Shown in pieces: positions 44,415 through 56,155 of a stretch of 64,000 nt of DNA (its first letter is position 1; each line of letters starts with the position of its first letter). This DNA comes from Gonapodya prolifera JEL478 (Eukaryota > Monoblepharomycota > Monoblepharidomycetes > Monoblepharidales > Gonapodyaceae). A program made the translations under genes and the position numbers. The notes under the pieces were generated by a model. That model was not told the DNA's origin, did no database searches, and saw only the letters and a list, made by a program, of their open reading frames with translations. The stretch lies in assembly GCA_001574975.1 (NCBI GenBank), contig KQ965764.1, positions 99,256 to 163,255 of the forward strand, written 5' to 3'.

Positions 44415-47400
44415 TTAATCGTTAACAAAAGCTTTCAGCTCACTCTCAATGTCCCGACTTTGACGCCAACGATTAGAGATTGCTGCATAGCAATGGCGTC
44501 AGATATTTAACGGACTTCGACTTTTGAGATCCAACTTACGCCAGAAGTTATACCGCGCATTCTTGATTAACTCAATAAATGTAATGAGGAGACCCCAGGG
44601 GTGTGGTCTGTTAACGATCAACCGTTCCAGAAGTACTCTGGTGATCTGCTCCTGGACAATTTCCTGTGTTGCCTCTGCAAAGAGTAGGAGCAGCACACAG
44701 CTGTGTCAGATTTTTGCAGGAAAAAAAGCATATTAATAAACTGCCGTTAACCAAACATAGGAGCGTGATTTTACCTGAAATACTGGGTCTGGGAGTTCGG
44801 AAAACGAAGTTGATTCGCTATTGCGCTCAAAAAGTAATACCGGCCTGTGAGTTGCAAATTTAATTATTGAGGAGTCAAGTTTTCCATATCTAGCGGATTG
44901 GAAAGTCCACCTTCTGTATCCAGTTCAGTCATCAGGTATTGGAAGATATCGATGTGAGCTCCCCGACTCATCGCAGCTGAAAAGTTACCGGACATTTTGG
45001 CAACAGGAAGTTGAGCGATTGCTTGAATGCCAACGTAAAGGACCAGCGCGTTAACGAGGGGAATGTTGTATTTGCTGGGACTTGAGTTGTCATTCGACAT
45101 GAGTCGTTTCGGAAGATCGGCGAGAAAAGATGGTGTACCACGATTCTGAATAAATGCATCAACATCTCCGCGAACATTATTTGTCGCTAGTGCAGTCGTG
45201 TAGTCTGACATAATCACTGGAGGTTGCCCGATCTCTGGTAGAAGGTCCACTTTCAGATTGGGTGTGAATGGGTCAGGAAGACGCATATTTCGAGGAAACG
45301 CGCTGAGTATAAGATTTCGCAGTTGAATGCAGGAGGGTGGTATAACATCGGTTAGGCTGAAGTGGTATCCTGACAGGAATTCGGGGAAATCGTGCAGAAG
45401 GAGAAGCATGATTCTCAAGGTTCCTCGGTAAATAGTCCTGACCGCATCCTTCATTTCCGATTCCGGCCGCAGATAAGGTCCCATGAACTTGAAGAGATCC
45501 GTCAAGAGTCTCTGGAAGAACACCCATCCCTTTTGGCTTTCAGCATTCAACAGTTTCGGCATAAATAGTCTGTGTGCAATTAACTGAAGCCACGAGAAAG
45601 TAAACCCGGGAAGAAAAGCGGGTTGTAAGGTGTGGAATGTGTTGCTAGAGAGCAAATGTTAGTGGGAAATACAAAATTGGTTTTTGAATGGGATTCAGCA
45701 CCTCATAGCGGAAAGAATTTGGAAATAAATGGGTTGCAACGGTTCCTGATACATGTCCAGGTCATGAAGAAGACTTGAGAATAGGCGGAAGAACGGTCGC
45801 TGGTCAAAACTACCACGTTTCTGCTCATGTGCATGAACAAGCACCAGTACAACGATAGAAAGAATCTTTGTCGTCAGCTGAATCTTCAGTACATTAACGG
45901 ACAAGTTGGAGCCATCCAAGGCGTGATACTTGACAAAAAGCACGATGAGACGAGCAAAAGCGTCAACCGCCTGGAAAGCCAAGTGCTGAGGTAGTACGGC
46001 ACTGGCTCGATACTTGATGTAATTGTCGACCGAAACCTCCGTGCACACCCGGAAAAATAAGGAAGAGACATCCTCTCCTTTTAGAACGCCGTATTGTTGC
46101 AGCTGCAATGTGCGATCACAGTGAATGCCAACGCAAAATTCAAAGTTCGCCCCCCGCATACCTGGGTAATGTATGCTGCTTGGGCTTGTTCGTTGGATGC
46201 CGGGTGATTATAGATTCGGACCCATTCCAAGAAAAGAAACTGAAGTTGTTCTCGCAAACGAACTTTGTCCACGTCTTTGGAGAGGTCTCGTCCAGAAAAC
46301 ATTGGATTACGTTTTCGAAGTTCTTCAATGAGAATAAGAACACTAGAAACAAGTGTGTAAGAAATTGGTATACTTCGTTAAGTGTCACTTTGACTCTTAC
46401 GATTCCGGTGCTTTGCCTCTCTGGGTAATACGATTGAGGACGTCCAGAGAATTTTGAAAGTCATTTATAGTCGCGACTGCCGAGGCGGCATCGTCCACAA
46501 CAGCATGTTTGATCAGTCTCGCTGCGAAATCAACAACTGGCAAACGGCCGCTTTCCATCAATCGTGCGAGCTGCATGTCCAACTCTGCAACAGTAAAAAT
46601 GCCTATTTGCAGTATCGCGTAATAAAGTGGCACGTTATATTTCCGCTGTCAAATGACCGGGAGAGAGAAGTCATTTGGATGTTGCAAAAGTTCAGGTCAG
46701 ATCATATCTCACATCATCATCTGCGTAAAGCATCCACTGAGTGACCTCCTTTCCGACCTTCTTGGAGATCTCACAAAATCGTTCAAGTAGCGCAAGGTAT
46801 ACTGCACGAGACAGTGAGGTCTCATTTCGATACAAGAAGTACACAGCCTTGAGAGGATTGTGAACAGTTACTCTGGAACAATGACGAATTGCCCTCAACA
46901 CCATTCGACAAACCTTTGAAGACAATCTAAACGCCGCTTCATCACGATTGCCACATCTTGAAACAAGTGCCTGAAGCTGTTTCATAAGTTGACTAAGCTC
47001 ATTGTCCGGGGATAAGTTCGCGAATTCAGTTGGAGGCAGTGTCCCGATAATCTTTTCTATCTCTGCCATGATTATCTTGAAGATGACACATGGGAATGGT
47101 CACATTAGCGATTATCATCCACCTTATTGAATTGTAACACATACCTGGCCTCTTTCTAGAGCTTGAGACAACGTGAGTACTTGGGGGAGCTCTTCTTGCG
47201 GTTGCGATAACTGCGAAGGATTTTGTCCTAATGTTGTGGATGCTTGAGGGAAGAATGTGCTGGGATCTTGCCGAGCGGGAGCGGTACTACGCATCACTTT
47301 CTCCATAGATTCTAAAGACCACGGCAGTTAGAGCGTTCCAGATTTAGGACAAGTAACGGGCTCACCTTGAGGGACGCTGACATAACGCGAAATCCGGTGA

Positions 47401-50400
47401 AAGTCTTCGTACACCCGTAACTAGGAGATCGAAGTTCTATTAGTTTGTTATCATGTGTTCGATTATGGCTTCGACAAACCTGTTGGGAACTGAGGCCACC
47501 GGGTTTTAATCGAAGGGCATCTGGAAGTGTGGTGGGATACCTCGAACCGGCAAATACCGATACGTCATAAAAGGGCTGGACCGATCGCTGCAGAGTTTCG
47601 AGAAAGCTCAGGGAAACCAACGAGAGGGCTGAATTCACACGGACTTACCTCCCGATGTATTCTGCGACTGTAGTATGCAGGTCCCAACGCATCATCGATC
47701 TCTGGCGCTGCCTTTTCAGCAGCGGTCTTTTCAATTATAGAAACTGCGGTGTCAAGATTGTCCGCCACCATCATAAATATGGCTTGTTCTGGCAACGTTT
47801 GCTACAGTACCGCCTCAATGTGTAAAACACTGCCATAAATCCAAATGTATTTTCTCTCACCTCAGTGTATCCATTCTGAAGAAGGAAAGTTCGCAAGTGC
47901 GATACCATGCTTAGCCTCAGGGGCTCCTTACAAGTTACTGAAGCGAGGCTTCCTGAAGATTGGCGAAAGGAACAGGGTTATCACCTTTCCACACGGTACT
48001 CCACAAAGCGTGAAAAAAATAAGCACCTGCCAAACTTTGAACCATTTGATGTGCAGCCCTTCGAAGCCTCTCCTCACTCGGCTCTGTGGCAAAGTCTTTG
48101 AGAACAAGTTCCCTCGCACTCGTGGTGGCAATGGTCACCGCCCTCTCCACGACAGGGCCAATAATCTGCAAAAGACGACCCCTGAACAATGAGTCGACTC
48201 TTAATAAACGATGTTCACAAACCTCCCGGATCGCCCTGTCAAAAGCGATTGCTACTATCCGCTTCAGGGCAGGTTGGGTGCTGAAAATGGGAACATTAGG
48301 ATTGAAGGTGATGAATTGGGCAAGTGTGGGGAGGCCAGAGGGTTGTGGTTCATCTCCTATCCCCACAATACTGGAAATCTGTCCAGATTGAGCTTGGCTT
48401 GCACCTGCAACTGTCAGTGGGAATTGGTCAGAATCCCTCGTGGTTATCGGTCCTTCTGAGCCCTTCGGCTGTCGATCCTTCAAAAGAGTCGACGGTTCAA
48501 TATCTACTCAAGAATGCGCCCGTTTATTGATGCGAAGAGGGAGATTGAGAAACCAAACAACGGCACCTTTTATATCAATGCTGAGTTTCTTGCAGAGGAC
48601 TTCGATCTCAAACTTTTGAGGGAGTTTCAGATCAGCAAAATGATATAGTTCAGCCAGGAGTCGCATTATGGCGATTAGCCAGGGGTTGGGGGGTTTGAAT
48701 ACTTTGCTTTGTGAGCATTGCTCGAGAACTTTGCACACGAACGGAATGACCACAATAAGGCGCTGAAGATCATACCCTTCAATCAAAAGGTCCTGTGCGC
48801 GGGAACACATTTTACTCCTATGTATAGCAGAGAGTTCGCGACTCCACCTACTTTTAAAGAAAGATACTTGTGCTTTATCGGAAGATTTTTCGCCAGGGTA
48901 ATGCCCCCAAGCCATGATCCCAGGTTCTTGAGTAGAGTCCTATCACCAGAGGACGTCATTGTCTTTTCAGACTCCAGTAAACGTTTGGTTTTGGCGAACG
49001 TTTCTGTCAGAATGTCTCTCGCCAGTTCCTTATCACCAATTGCATCCAACATCGACATATATAAGCTGTGCTGATTGGGTTCTTGGCTTGCCCGTTTTAC
49101 CACAAGATAATTAGCGAACCATCGAAAGTAAGGTGGTTTTAAAGCCTCCTTAATCTTTGACACCTTGTCCACCAAGTTGTCGGGGGCAACGTTGTTCACA
49201 TTAAACTCTATCTTATCTTGGACAGCCTCGGGAGGGACCTCAAAATTGTCGTCTTCCGCGCCATCTAGCAGGGCATCTAGCCGCAACGCCCGAAATACAA
49301 TATTTGGTTCCAAAGAAGAAGCTGTGGTGCTCAGGAGTCCTCTATCCTCTTGCTGCGTCAGAATAGGTTGGTTGGGAAGGGAATTCGAAGTTCTATCGGA
49401 TACACCTTCCCCTGCCCGAACTTCCGGAAGGCTTGTCTCCGCTTCTTCTTCAGCGATGGAGGTGGTACTTTGCTGGGATGCAGTCAGTACAATCTGGTAC
49501 AGTTCGGGCAATGCATCTTGCAAGTGGGAAATCGACAACAGATGGGAACAGAATTGTGGCCACTCAGAGAGCCTCGAGGTAAACTGCGCTAATGCTCTTG
49601 CTCCAAACTTGAAGAGCTGTGTGTTGGATGGTTGCCTAAGTGCATCTAAAACACATCGAAGAGCGATCCCCAATTTATTGTACGTCACAACTTGATGCTG
49701 TACCAGCGAGCCAAACAACGTTCCAGTAATTGCGAGTTCATTGTCTGGATATCCAGAAAAGAAACGATACTCATCAAACAGATTGAGAATCATACATGAA
49801 TACACTTGTTGCTCGCGTTCCACAGTGGAAGATTTGAACCTCAACAGAAGCTCTATCATTTGCTCGATTGTCAAATCTCCCGTGTACATCCTTTCGTAGT
49901 AGGAGTTGGCCTCTTCTTCCACTTCGGGCGGCACACCAGCTCCATCTACGCTAAGTTCTTCTGGAGCGGTAATTGGAGGAAGCGCGGGCATCAACGGAGG
50001 ACCAAATGACAGTATTGGGGCAGAAACGGTTGATAGTTGCGGGAAGTATTGCAGCCAGGTGCTCGTGACCTTTTTTAGAAGGTCCAGATTGTCGGTGTTC
50101 ATCGATCTGGCATTAAAATATGTTATGATTCAGGAGCGTTGTTGGGTGAATTCGCGAAACAAGCACTCACGCAAGCACACTGCACATAACTTTAAGAAAG
50201 ACTGATACCGTATCCCCAGATATAAGAAACCCTTGGCCGGGCCGTTGTTCTTGTCTGGAAATGTGCATAGCCGCCTTGTCTACCAAAAACTCCAAACAAG
50301 CCCTCCAAAATGGTTCTCCGTGCTCCCTAACATGATCCATTAGCCATTTTTCCAAATTCAAGAAGTCACGCCGTGAGGCGAGAGCTGCTAAATCGATCGT

Positions 50401-52400
50401 GAAAGAGAACGGCTTCGTCTCCAATATCGACGGAAGACCCTAACGAAAAGCACGCAATTTAAAGGTAATGCCGAGCAGTTGGAGTCTGAAATACACACCT
50501 TCACTTCCTGTGAAACATCTAGAATTCGTGATAAAACGCCTTGATCCTTTCGATAAAGTTCGACCAGACCAGATAAAACCCAAGATGTGTTAATTGCCCA
50601 GATCTTTGGGATGACAAGGGAAGCACTCGGGTGAGAGGCCAAGAACCGCAAAAGGAGACTGTTGGCAAGATCTGAATGAAAGGTGTTCCATGGAGGATCA
50701 ATTTGTGCAAGCCCAAGAAGAACAAGCTCCGGTGCCTGCTTTAAAGCAAGATCGAACAGCTCTTTTGCTGCATCGGCGAATTCGGAGTCCGCCAACATAG
50801 TCAAAGTCTCCATCAAGTCAAGAGAGTTCCAAGTAGACACTGCTATAGCGGTCTGCATTTGCTTTAGGGCAGTGTTCGTAGCGTTCGAAGTGGAATTTGT
50901 AGGAGAGCCAGTATCGATGGTAAAAATTTTCCTCGTCTCCATGAAGGCAAAATTGAAAATTTCAGGGGGTGAAAGTACGGCGTACTTCAAGATGCTCAAT
51001 TGTGCTTTTGTGTTATTCCATCGACCCCACAACGATGCAACTGGGAACAATTTCAAATCCTGAAGTTTGGGTAAAATTGAGAATACCAATAACGCATCGA
51101 AAATACCCGGAGGCTCACCTTACGGGCGGCCCTGATCGCCAACAGTAGAATCTCAAAACCCCTGAAGTCAAACAAGTAGAAGTCGTCGTAGTCAAGGTTA
51201 CGGATTACTAGATTCCAGTCCGTTTTTGGTCGCTTCAACGCAAACCATTGTGAGAAATTTGCCGACTGTGGAACGTGTATTCCATTACCATTTCCATCAC
51301 AACAGAAACAAATACTTCGACATCCCAAGCACTCGCACGTCGGTCTCCCAAGCCTAGCCCGGTTGCACCGCTCCATGCAACGGATGCCAGGGCACTTAGA
51401 GCGGCACCTTCATCAAGTCCGGTGTGGGTTTGCGCCATCATCCCCAGAACTTGTGCGACTTCCGATTCACTAAGGGTTGTGTCGGCATTCGTAGCAGTGA
51501 TGCCGACTTGAATGAAAATGTTTCGAAGAACGGATGTAGAAAGACATGACGAGTAGCCTAATTCGCGGATAAGTTTGAAAAGGGGAACACCATTCGGAAG
51601 ATGCGACGACATTCTTGGATGGAGGGGTTCGATGAATCACAATTCGTGACACCGTCGATTTTCACTCACTCGGTCTCAGTTGTTAGAACTCTTGGGACGG
51701 TTAACACTGACTTCAAATTGTGAAGCTCTTCTCGAACAGTATCAGCCACGGAAGGAAGGTCCAACAGAAGGTCAACAAGCTCGGTTGTTTTAGTAACCCG
51801 TACTTGAGCGGCGACTGGACGATCTCCGGAATGTGAAGCGGCGAGTTGGACAGTTTTCGCAATGATAGCTTAACAACAGAGTTGACTCAAAAGGGCACGG
51901 GATAAAAGAGCAGGCACGCCAAGCCTTACAGTCTGCTGACGAGTCGTCTCTCAAATCTGGGGCGCGTAGATAATAGACTGCTAGCAGGATCACAGATTGC
52001 TGAACCTTGACCCAAGAATCGGTGATTGACAACAGTGGTTCAAGGTCCCGAATAAATGACGCACTGGGCGAAAAAAGAATTCGGTTTATTAAATCGGCAA
52101 GGGTGGTGACAGTTGGGTTGTCGTGCTGGAGCAGAAGAGTGTGCAGAAGGGCGAGAACCAAACAGTTCTTGTGTGGGGTGAGATCGGAACGCAGGCACTC
52201 GAGGACAATGTGCAGCGGTTCTGAGAGAAAAATCTGCCCAGGATGACCAATTGTGAGAGAAAACGTCAGATCCATGGTGAATCGAGCCCAATTAGGAATA
52301 GGAATCACCTCCTCCAGTTGGGTCAAGGAGCCCCAAGTGTTGAGATAAAATATGTGTCTCGCGATGACGTTCTTATCCAGGTTGGAGGTAATTCGCGTGG
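44415..52400 (-). CDS. NOT1: CCR4-NOT transcription complex subunit 1 (NOT1)
   Basis: Scaffold of the main cytoplasmic deadenylase. About 2300 residues are spread over many exons. Landmarks from the N-terminal side are [20 protein letters not shown] (51460), [12 protein letters not shown] (50540), [20 protein letters not shown] and [16 protein letters not shown] (50330). The MIF4G domain that docks CAF1 follows: [40 protein letters not shown] and [19 protein letters not shown]. Then come [34 protein letters not shown], and the C-terminal NOT1 module with [40 protein letters not shown] and [18 protein letters not shown]. The ending is [20 protein letters not shown], then [22 protein letters not shown] and the stop at 44415. 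The extreme 5' end is not resolved; the given end is the limit of recognisable coding ([20 protein letters not shown]). Confidence 0.93.
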
Positions 52401-52481
52401 TGAGCGGTATGCAGACGGCAAAATCGCAGGTCGGTCAAGTGGTCAGCTGCGGTGGCCCCATTCAACCTCCTTTTCCTTCTA

Positions 52482-54215
52482 TCAACTAACATACTCGCAC
52501 ACGTTATCGTAGCTAAATTTGTCCACCTCACCGTCCTCCATTTCTACAACCACTTGTTCTGTATCGCGCTTTTTTTCTAAAATGAGTCCAATGTGGCCAT
52601 ACCACCGTCGCGCAGAGTTCCCTACACGGCCAACAACGAGGACCTTCTGGCCGACCGACGGTACGATGGTCTCGAGATGACGCTGAGAAACATTCTCAAT
52701 GATCTCACCGCGGTCGGTCTGAATAGTTGCCGATGACGGAGTGGGAGTATCGAGCACCAAACACTTCTTCCTGTAATGCAATGTCCCCACCGCCTCCGAA
52801 ATGACTCGGACACGAGTGTGTGCATGAACCCAAGTGGGCTCTTCCGTGTAAATGGTGAGTCCTTTGTCCGCATCAGTCCGCTTTGGCAAACCGTCTTCGC
52901 CTTCATCAGATTTTGAGCCACCTGGCGAAGTACTTCGTGACTTTCTCTTGTTGAACGCGTGCTCCGCCCTTTCCGATGTCCTGCTCGCCGAATCTCCCCT
53001 CCTTCTCTCCACTTCATCTTCAAAAAATATTTTGCGCTCTCTTGAATCATCCAATTCAACAGATAATTCGGTATCTCGTCCTTTGCGCTTCCGAATGTCT
53101 TCTACCGTTCCCGTTCGGCCCCTATGCTTGCCAAGCACCACAACAATAGCATCCCCTCTCTTTAATCCAGACGATGATTCTCTTAAGCGGTCGTCTTCTG
53201 GAGCTCCAACTTCACGATAATGTCGAACCCGACCATCATCTGTCACAATGGGTTTATACTCCCGCTTTGACCCTTCACGGGTCTCTCCAGGTTTTATGTA
53301 CTTCTTCTTCTTTTGTGAGTGGGTAGCAGGGAGTTCGTCCGGTTTCGCACCAAGTCCTAGAAGTGCTGGACGTGGGACATACTCGATTGGACGAATCAGA
53401 GCGTTCTTTTTGTTCTTCCCTATGGCTTGGCCCTCTTTCCACCCCATGCCACGAAGTAGAGCACTTCCGAACAGCTCCACTGGAACACCATCATAGTCTT
53501 CCAACTTGGGTTCATCGGGGCGAAGGGAGACATCGTGTCGATACTTTTCTTCTTCGGTGGCAAGAGCGTCGAGGCCAGGAACAGCATTCTGTTGAATGAT
53601 AGGTACCTGAAGAGTGAGGCTCTGGTCCAGCGAAGGTACCGCAGTCCCATCGGCTTCGGCGATAATCTGCGCAGCAGCGAGCTCATCCGCGGACATTGAG
53701 GTTGCTGCACGCGCCCTCCCTCCAAGAAGAGATGTCTCTTGGTCTTCACTACGTTGCCCTGAAATTAGCTCCTCCCCGGCGACTTCTGTGCTGCTGTCTA
53801 CTCGTTGCAGCCCATACTTGAGTTCATGGGTTCGGGGAGCCCCACTCGCCATCCCAACTGCTGCAGTAGAGTCGGTGCTCCCACTCTCCGTGGCTGAAGA
53901 CGCCCTCCATTGGTTACGGGAAATATGAGGGATAATTAAAGGTTTCGGTTCTGTTGGAGAAGCATCACTGCAGCATTGATGAGAACTCTCAAAGAGAAAA
54001 ATTCGATGCCAATAGTAAAGACAAACGTACCCTCTTACTGACCGTCCAATCACCTGAGTGACGAACTCTTTGGCCCCAGTATGTGCTTCTGGTTCTGCAT
54101 CCCCACCTAAAACGTCCCTCTTCCGAGGGCGCGAGCCGGATGCTCCCTGCCGTTTTAGATTTAGACGAGATAGAGAAAGGCTGACCTTCGCCGATTCAGT
54201 TTGACCTCTTTCCAT
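52482..54215 (-). CDS. GPKOW: G-patch and KOW spliceosome factor GPKOW/Spp2
   Basis: Activates the DEAH helicase DHX16/Prp2 during spliceosome remodelling. ATG 54215 begins MERGQTESAKVSLSLSRLNL and a basic KRQGASGSRPRKRD patch. The G-patch-like motif is VELFGSALLRGMGWKEGQAI-GKNKK, then PRPALLGLGAKPDELPATHS. Two KOW motifs follow: GDAIVVVLGKHRGRTGTVED (about 53145) and VGQKVLVVGRVGNSARRWYG (about 52650). The protein ends KFSYDNVCEYVS at 52482. The reading frame is open from end to end, but 53968-54030 (63 nt, GTACGT...CTGCAG) is probably an intron, giving SVRG|DASPTEPKPL. The start lies 52 bp from the TAF6 start on the other strand. Confidence 0.92.
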   Translation of the reverse strand: MERGQTESAKVSLSLSRLNLKRQGASGSRPRKRDVLGGDAEPEAHTGAKEFVTQVIGRSVRGYVCLYYWHRIFLFESSHQCCSDASPTEPKPLIIPHISRNQWRASSATESGSTDSTAAVGMASGAPRTHELKYGLQRVDSSTEVAGEELISGQRSEDQETSLLGGRARAATSMSADELAAAQIIAEADGTAVPSLDQSLTLQVPIIQQNAVPGLDALATEEEKYRHDVSLRPDEPKLEDYDGVPVELFGSALLRGMGWKEGQAIGKNKKNALIRPIEYVPRPALLGLGAKPDELPATHSQKKKKYIKPGETREGSKREYKPIVTDDGRVRHYREVGAPEDDRLRESSSGLKRGDAIVVVLGKHRGRTGTVEDIRKRKGRDTELSVELDDSRERKIFFEDEVERRRGDSASRTSERAEHAFNKRKSRSTSPGGSKSDEGEDGLPKRTDADKGLTIYTEEPTWVHAHTRVRVISEAVGTLHYRKKCLVLDTPTPSSATIQTDRGEIIENVSQRHLETIVPSVGQKVLVVGRVGNSARRWYGHIGLILEKKRDTEQVVVEMEDGEVDKFSYDNVCEYVS

Positions 54216-54267
54216 TGATCGAAATCAGAATTGAGTGAGGGTACTGCGGCCAATCCCACACCCGCTG
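54216..54267. promoter_or_regulatory. 52-bp bidirectional promoter, GPKOW / TAF6
   Basis: Only 52 bp lie between the reverse ATG of GPKOW and the best forward ATG of TAF6 (54268). This is shorter than a core promoter, so transcription of each gene must start inside or right next to the other gene. The sequence has no TATA-like box. Confidence 0.5.
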
Positions 54268-56053
54268 ATGACAACAGAGCTCGTACGGCAGGCTTCGGAA
54301 GCAGCGGGAGTGGTGGTAAGGGATCCTGGTGCCATACAAGTGAGTAAAGGTGGGGAGGTCCGATGAACGAGGTATCGCAACCACATATCATATATATCAT
54401 GTGTCCCATGATTCCTTGCAACAGTTTTTGGCTAATGACATCGATTACCGAGTTCGTGAGGTTATACAAGTGAGATTGGATTCTAAAAATGAATCGTGGA
54501 TGTTCCACGCAACTAAGCTCACTCTCCACCTGGGAAGGAGGCCCATAAGTTCATGCGGCATTCGAAACGCGCCAAGCTTGACCCCTCGGATATCAACAAT
54601 GCCCTCCGTGTTCGTAATGTTGAGCCGCTGTATGGTTTCGGCGCTCCGGACGAGTTCTCTTTCGGTACTGCGGGCCCTGGAGTGTTCCATACAAATGATG
54701 AGGAAATCAACTTGGATGACCTAATCAATGCTCCTTTACCTACTGTTCCTCTCGATATCTCAATTACAGGTATACATGCGACTTTCGCTTCTTGTTGCTG
54801 GAACGCTCATTATATTTTGATGAGGACACTGGCTTGCAATTGAGGGGGTCCAGCCAGCTATCCCTCAGAACCCAACGCCTCATCGTGATGTCGGCTCTCG
54901 TGGCTACTCTACCGTCAAGTCAGAGTCGCTATCAGATGACTCCGCAGCCAAAGCTATCGTCAGTCAAGTGATGTCAAAAGAACTACAGCTTTACTTCGAG
55001 AAAATATCTGGAGCTCTGTACGGAAAGGAGCCAAGGCTTGTTGATGCAGCAATTGATAGCGTGGCTGGCGACCCCGGCATCAATCAACTTGTACCGTATC
55101 TGGTCGAACTTGCCGCTGAAAGGGTCAGTGTCTTATGCTTCGGAAATGCTCTTGTTTCCCAAACATTTTCTCACTTCTGGTCAGGTCACCAAGCAGCTCA
55201 AATCACTAAACGTTCTTCAAAGTTCCATGAGGCTGCTGCGGGCGTTGCTGGGCAACCCTCATTTGTTCATGGAGCCACACGTGAGTGATTTGCAGTTCTA
55301 CGTTGTTGTGCTACGCAGTTTTCACGGGATCAGGTTCGCTTACTCCGTTTTTCTGAATTTACGTTACTTTGCTCCTGGCACTGTCACACGTACATCCGGA
55401 TTTTGTCAGCTTCATAGTATGCTCCCTACAATTCTCACCTGCGTCGTCGGCAAGAGGCTCGGGGATCCTGCGTCGGATTCGTATTCAAACCACTACGACC
55501 TACGGTCGTCTGCGGCCACACTGGCGGCGCGCATTTGTACCAAGCACACTTCCGCCAATAATTCAATTCCATCTCGTACTGTGCGAACACTGCTGCGAGC
55601 CTGGCTAGATCCCACGAAGCCGTTTGTGACTCATTTCGGCGGAATTTCTGGCCTCGGGGCGATGGGAAAGGAAGCTGTCCGATCAATGGTTTTACCCAAC
55701 GTGCAAGCTTACGGTGCCCTGATCGAAAAGGGGCTCAAAGGCGATGGTGGCGAGATGGGAAGTTCATTGGAGGCTAAGAGAGCCATGGACATGGTTGTGG
55801 TGAGAAAGAAATTTGCACGGATTTGAAATGTGATACTTGCAACTTCTCTCTCTCTCAGGATGTTGTGGTCCCAGTTCTTGCGGAAGATCTGAGAGATCGA
55901 CCAGATGTAGTAGCTGACAAAGCCAGTTTGCAGGGTCAATTTGAAATCAAGTACGGTGAGATATTTGCAAAAGACCTGTTTGATGGGGTTATCGCAAAGT
56001 TGCGGGGGGGTCAAAGTCAAGATGCAATGCTTGTAGATTCAACACAATCATAA
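54268..56053 (+). CDS. TAF6: TFIID/SAGA subunit TAF6 (histone fold plus HEAT domain)
   Basis: The histone-fold partner of TAF9. ATG 54268 gives MTTELVRQASEAAGVV, then a donor GTAAGG. The fold continues FLANDIDYRVREVIQ|EAHKFMRHSKRAKLDPSDIN and NALRVRNVEPLYGFGAPDEF, the TAF6 hallmark. The HEAT-like C-terminal domain reads SKELQLYFEKISGALYGKEP, VPYLVELAAERVTKQLKSLN, QLHSMLPTILTCVVGKRLGD and HYDLRSSAATLAARICTKH, then GISGLGAMGKEAVRSMVLPN. A last exon (DVVVPVLAEDLRDRPDVVAD) ends at 56053. The first junction is uncertain: the nearest clean acceptor (before FLAND) would drop about eight residues relative to other TAF6 proteins. A longer reading (SHDSLQQFLAND) needs a 34-nt intron. Confidence 0.88.
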
Positions 56054-56155
56054 ATAATTTGAAATCAAGGTTTTGTAACAGAGGATTGAGCCGGCAAAAT
56101 TTCCATCGTGCACACCACAGGCCAACCAATTCTTCGCATTTATTTGGACGAAGAG

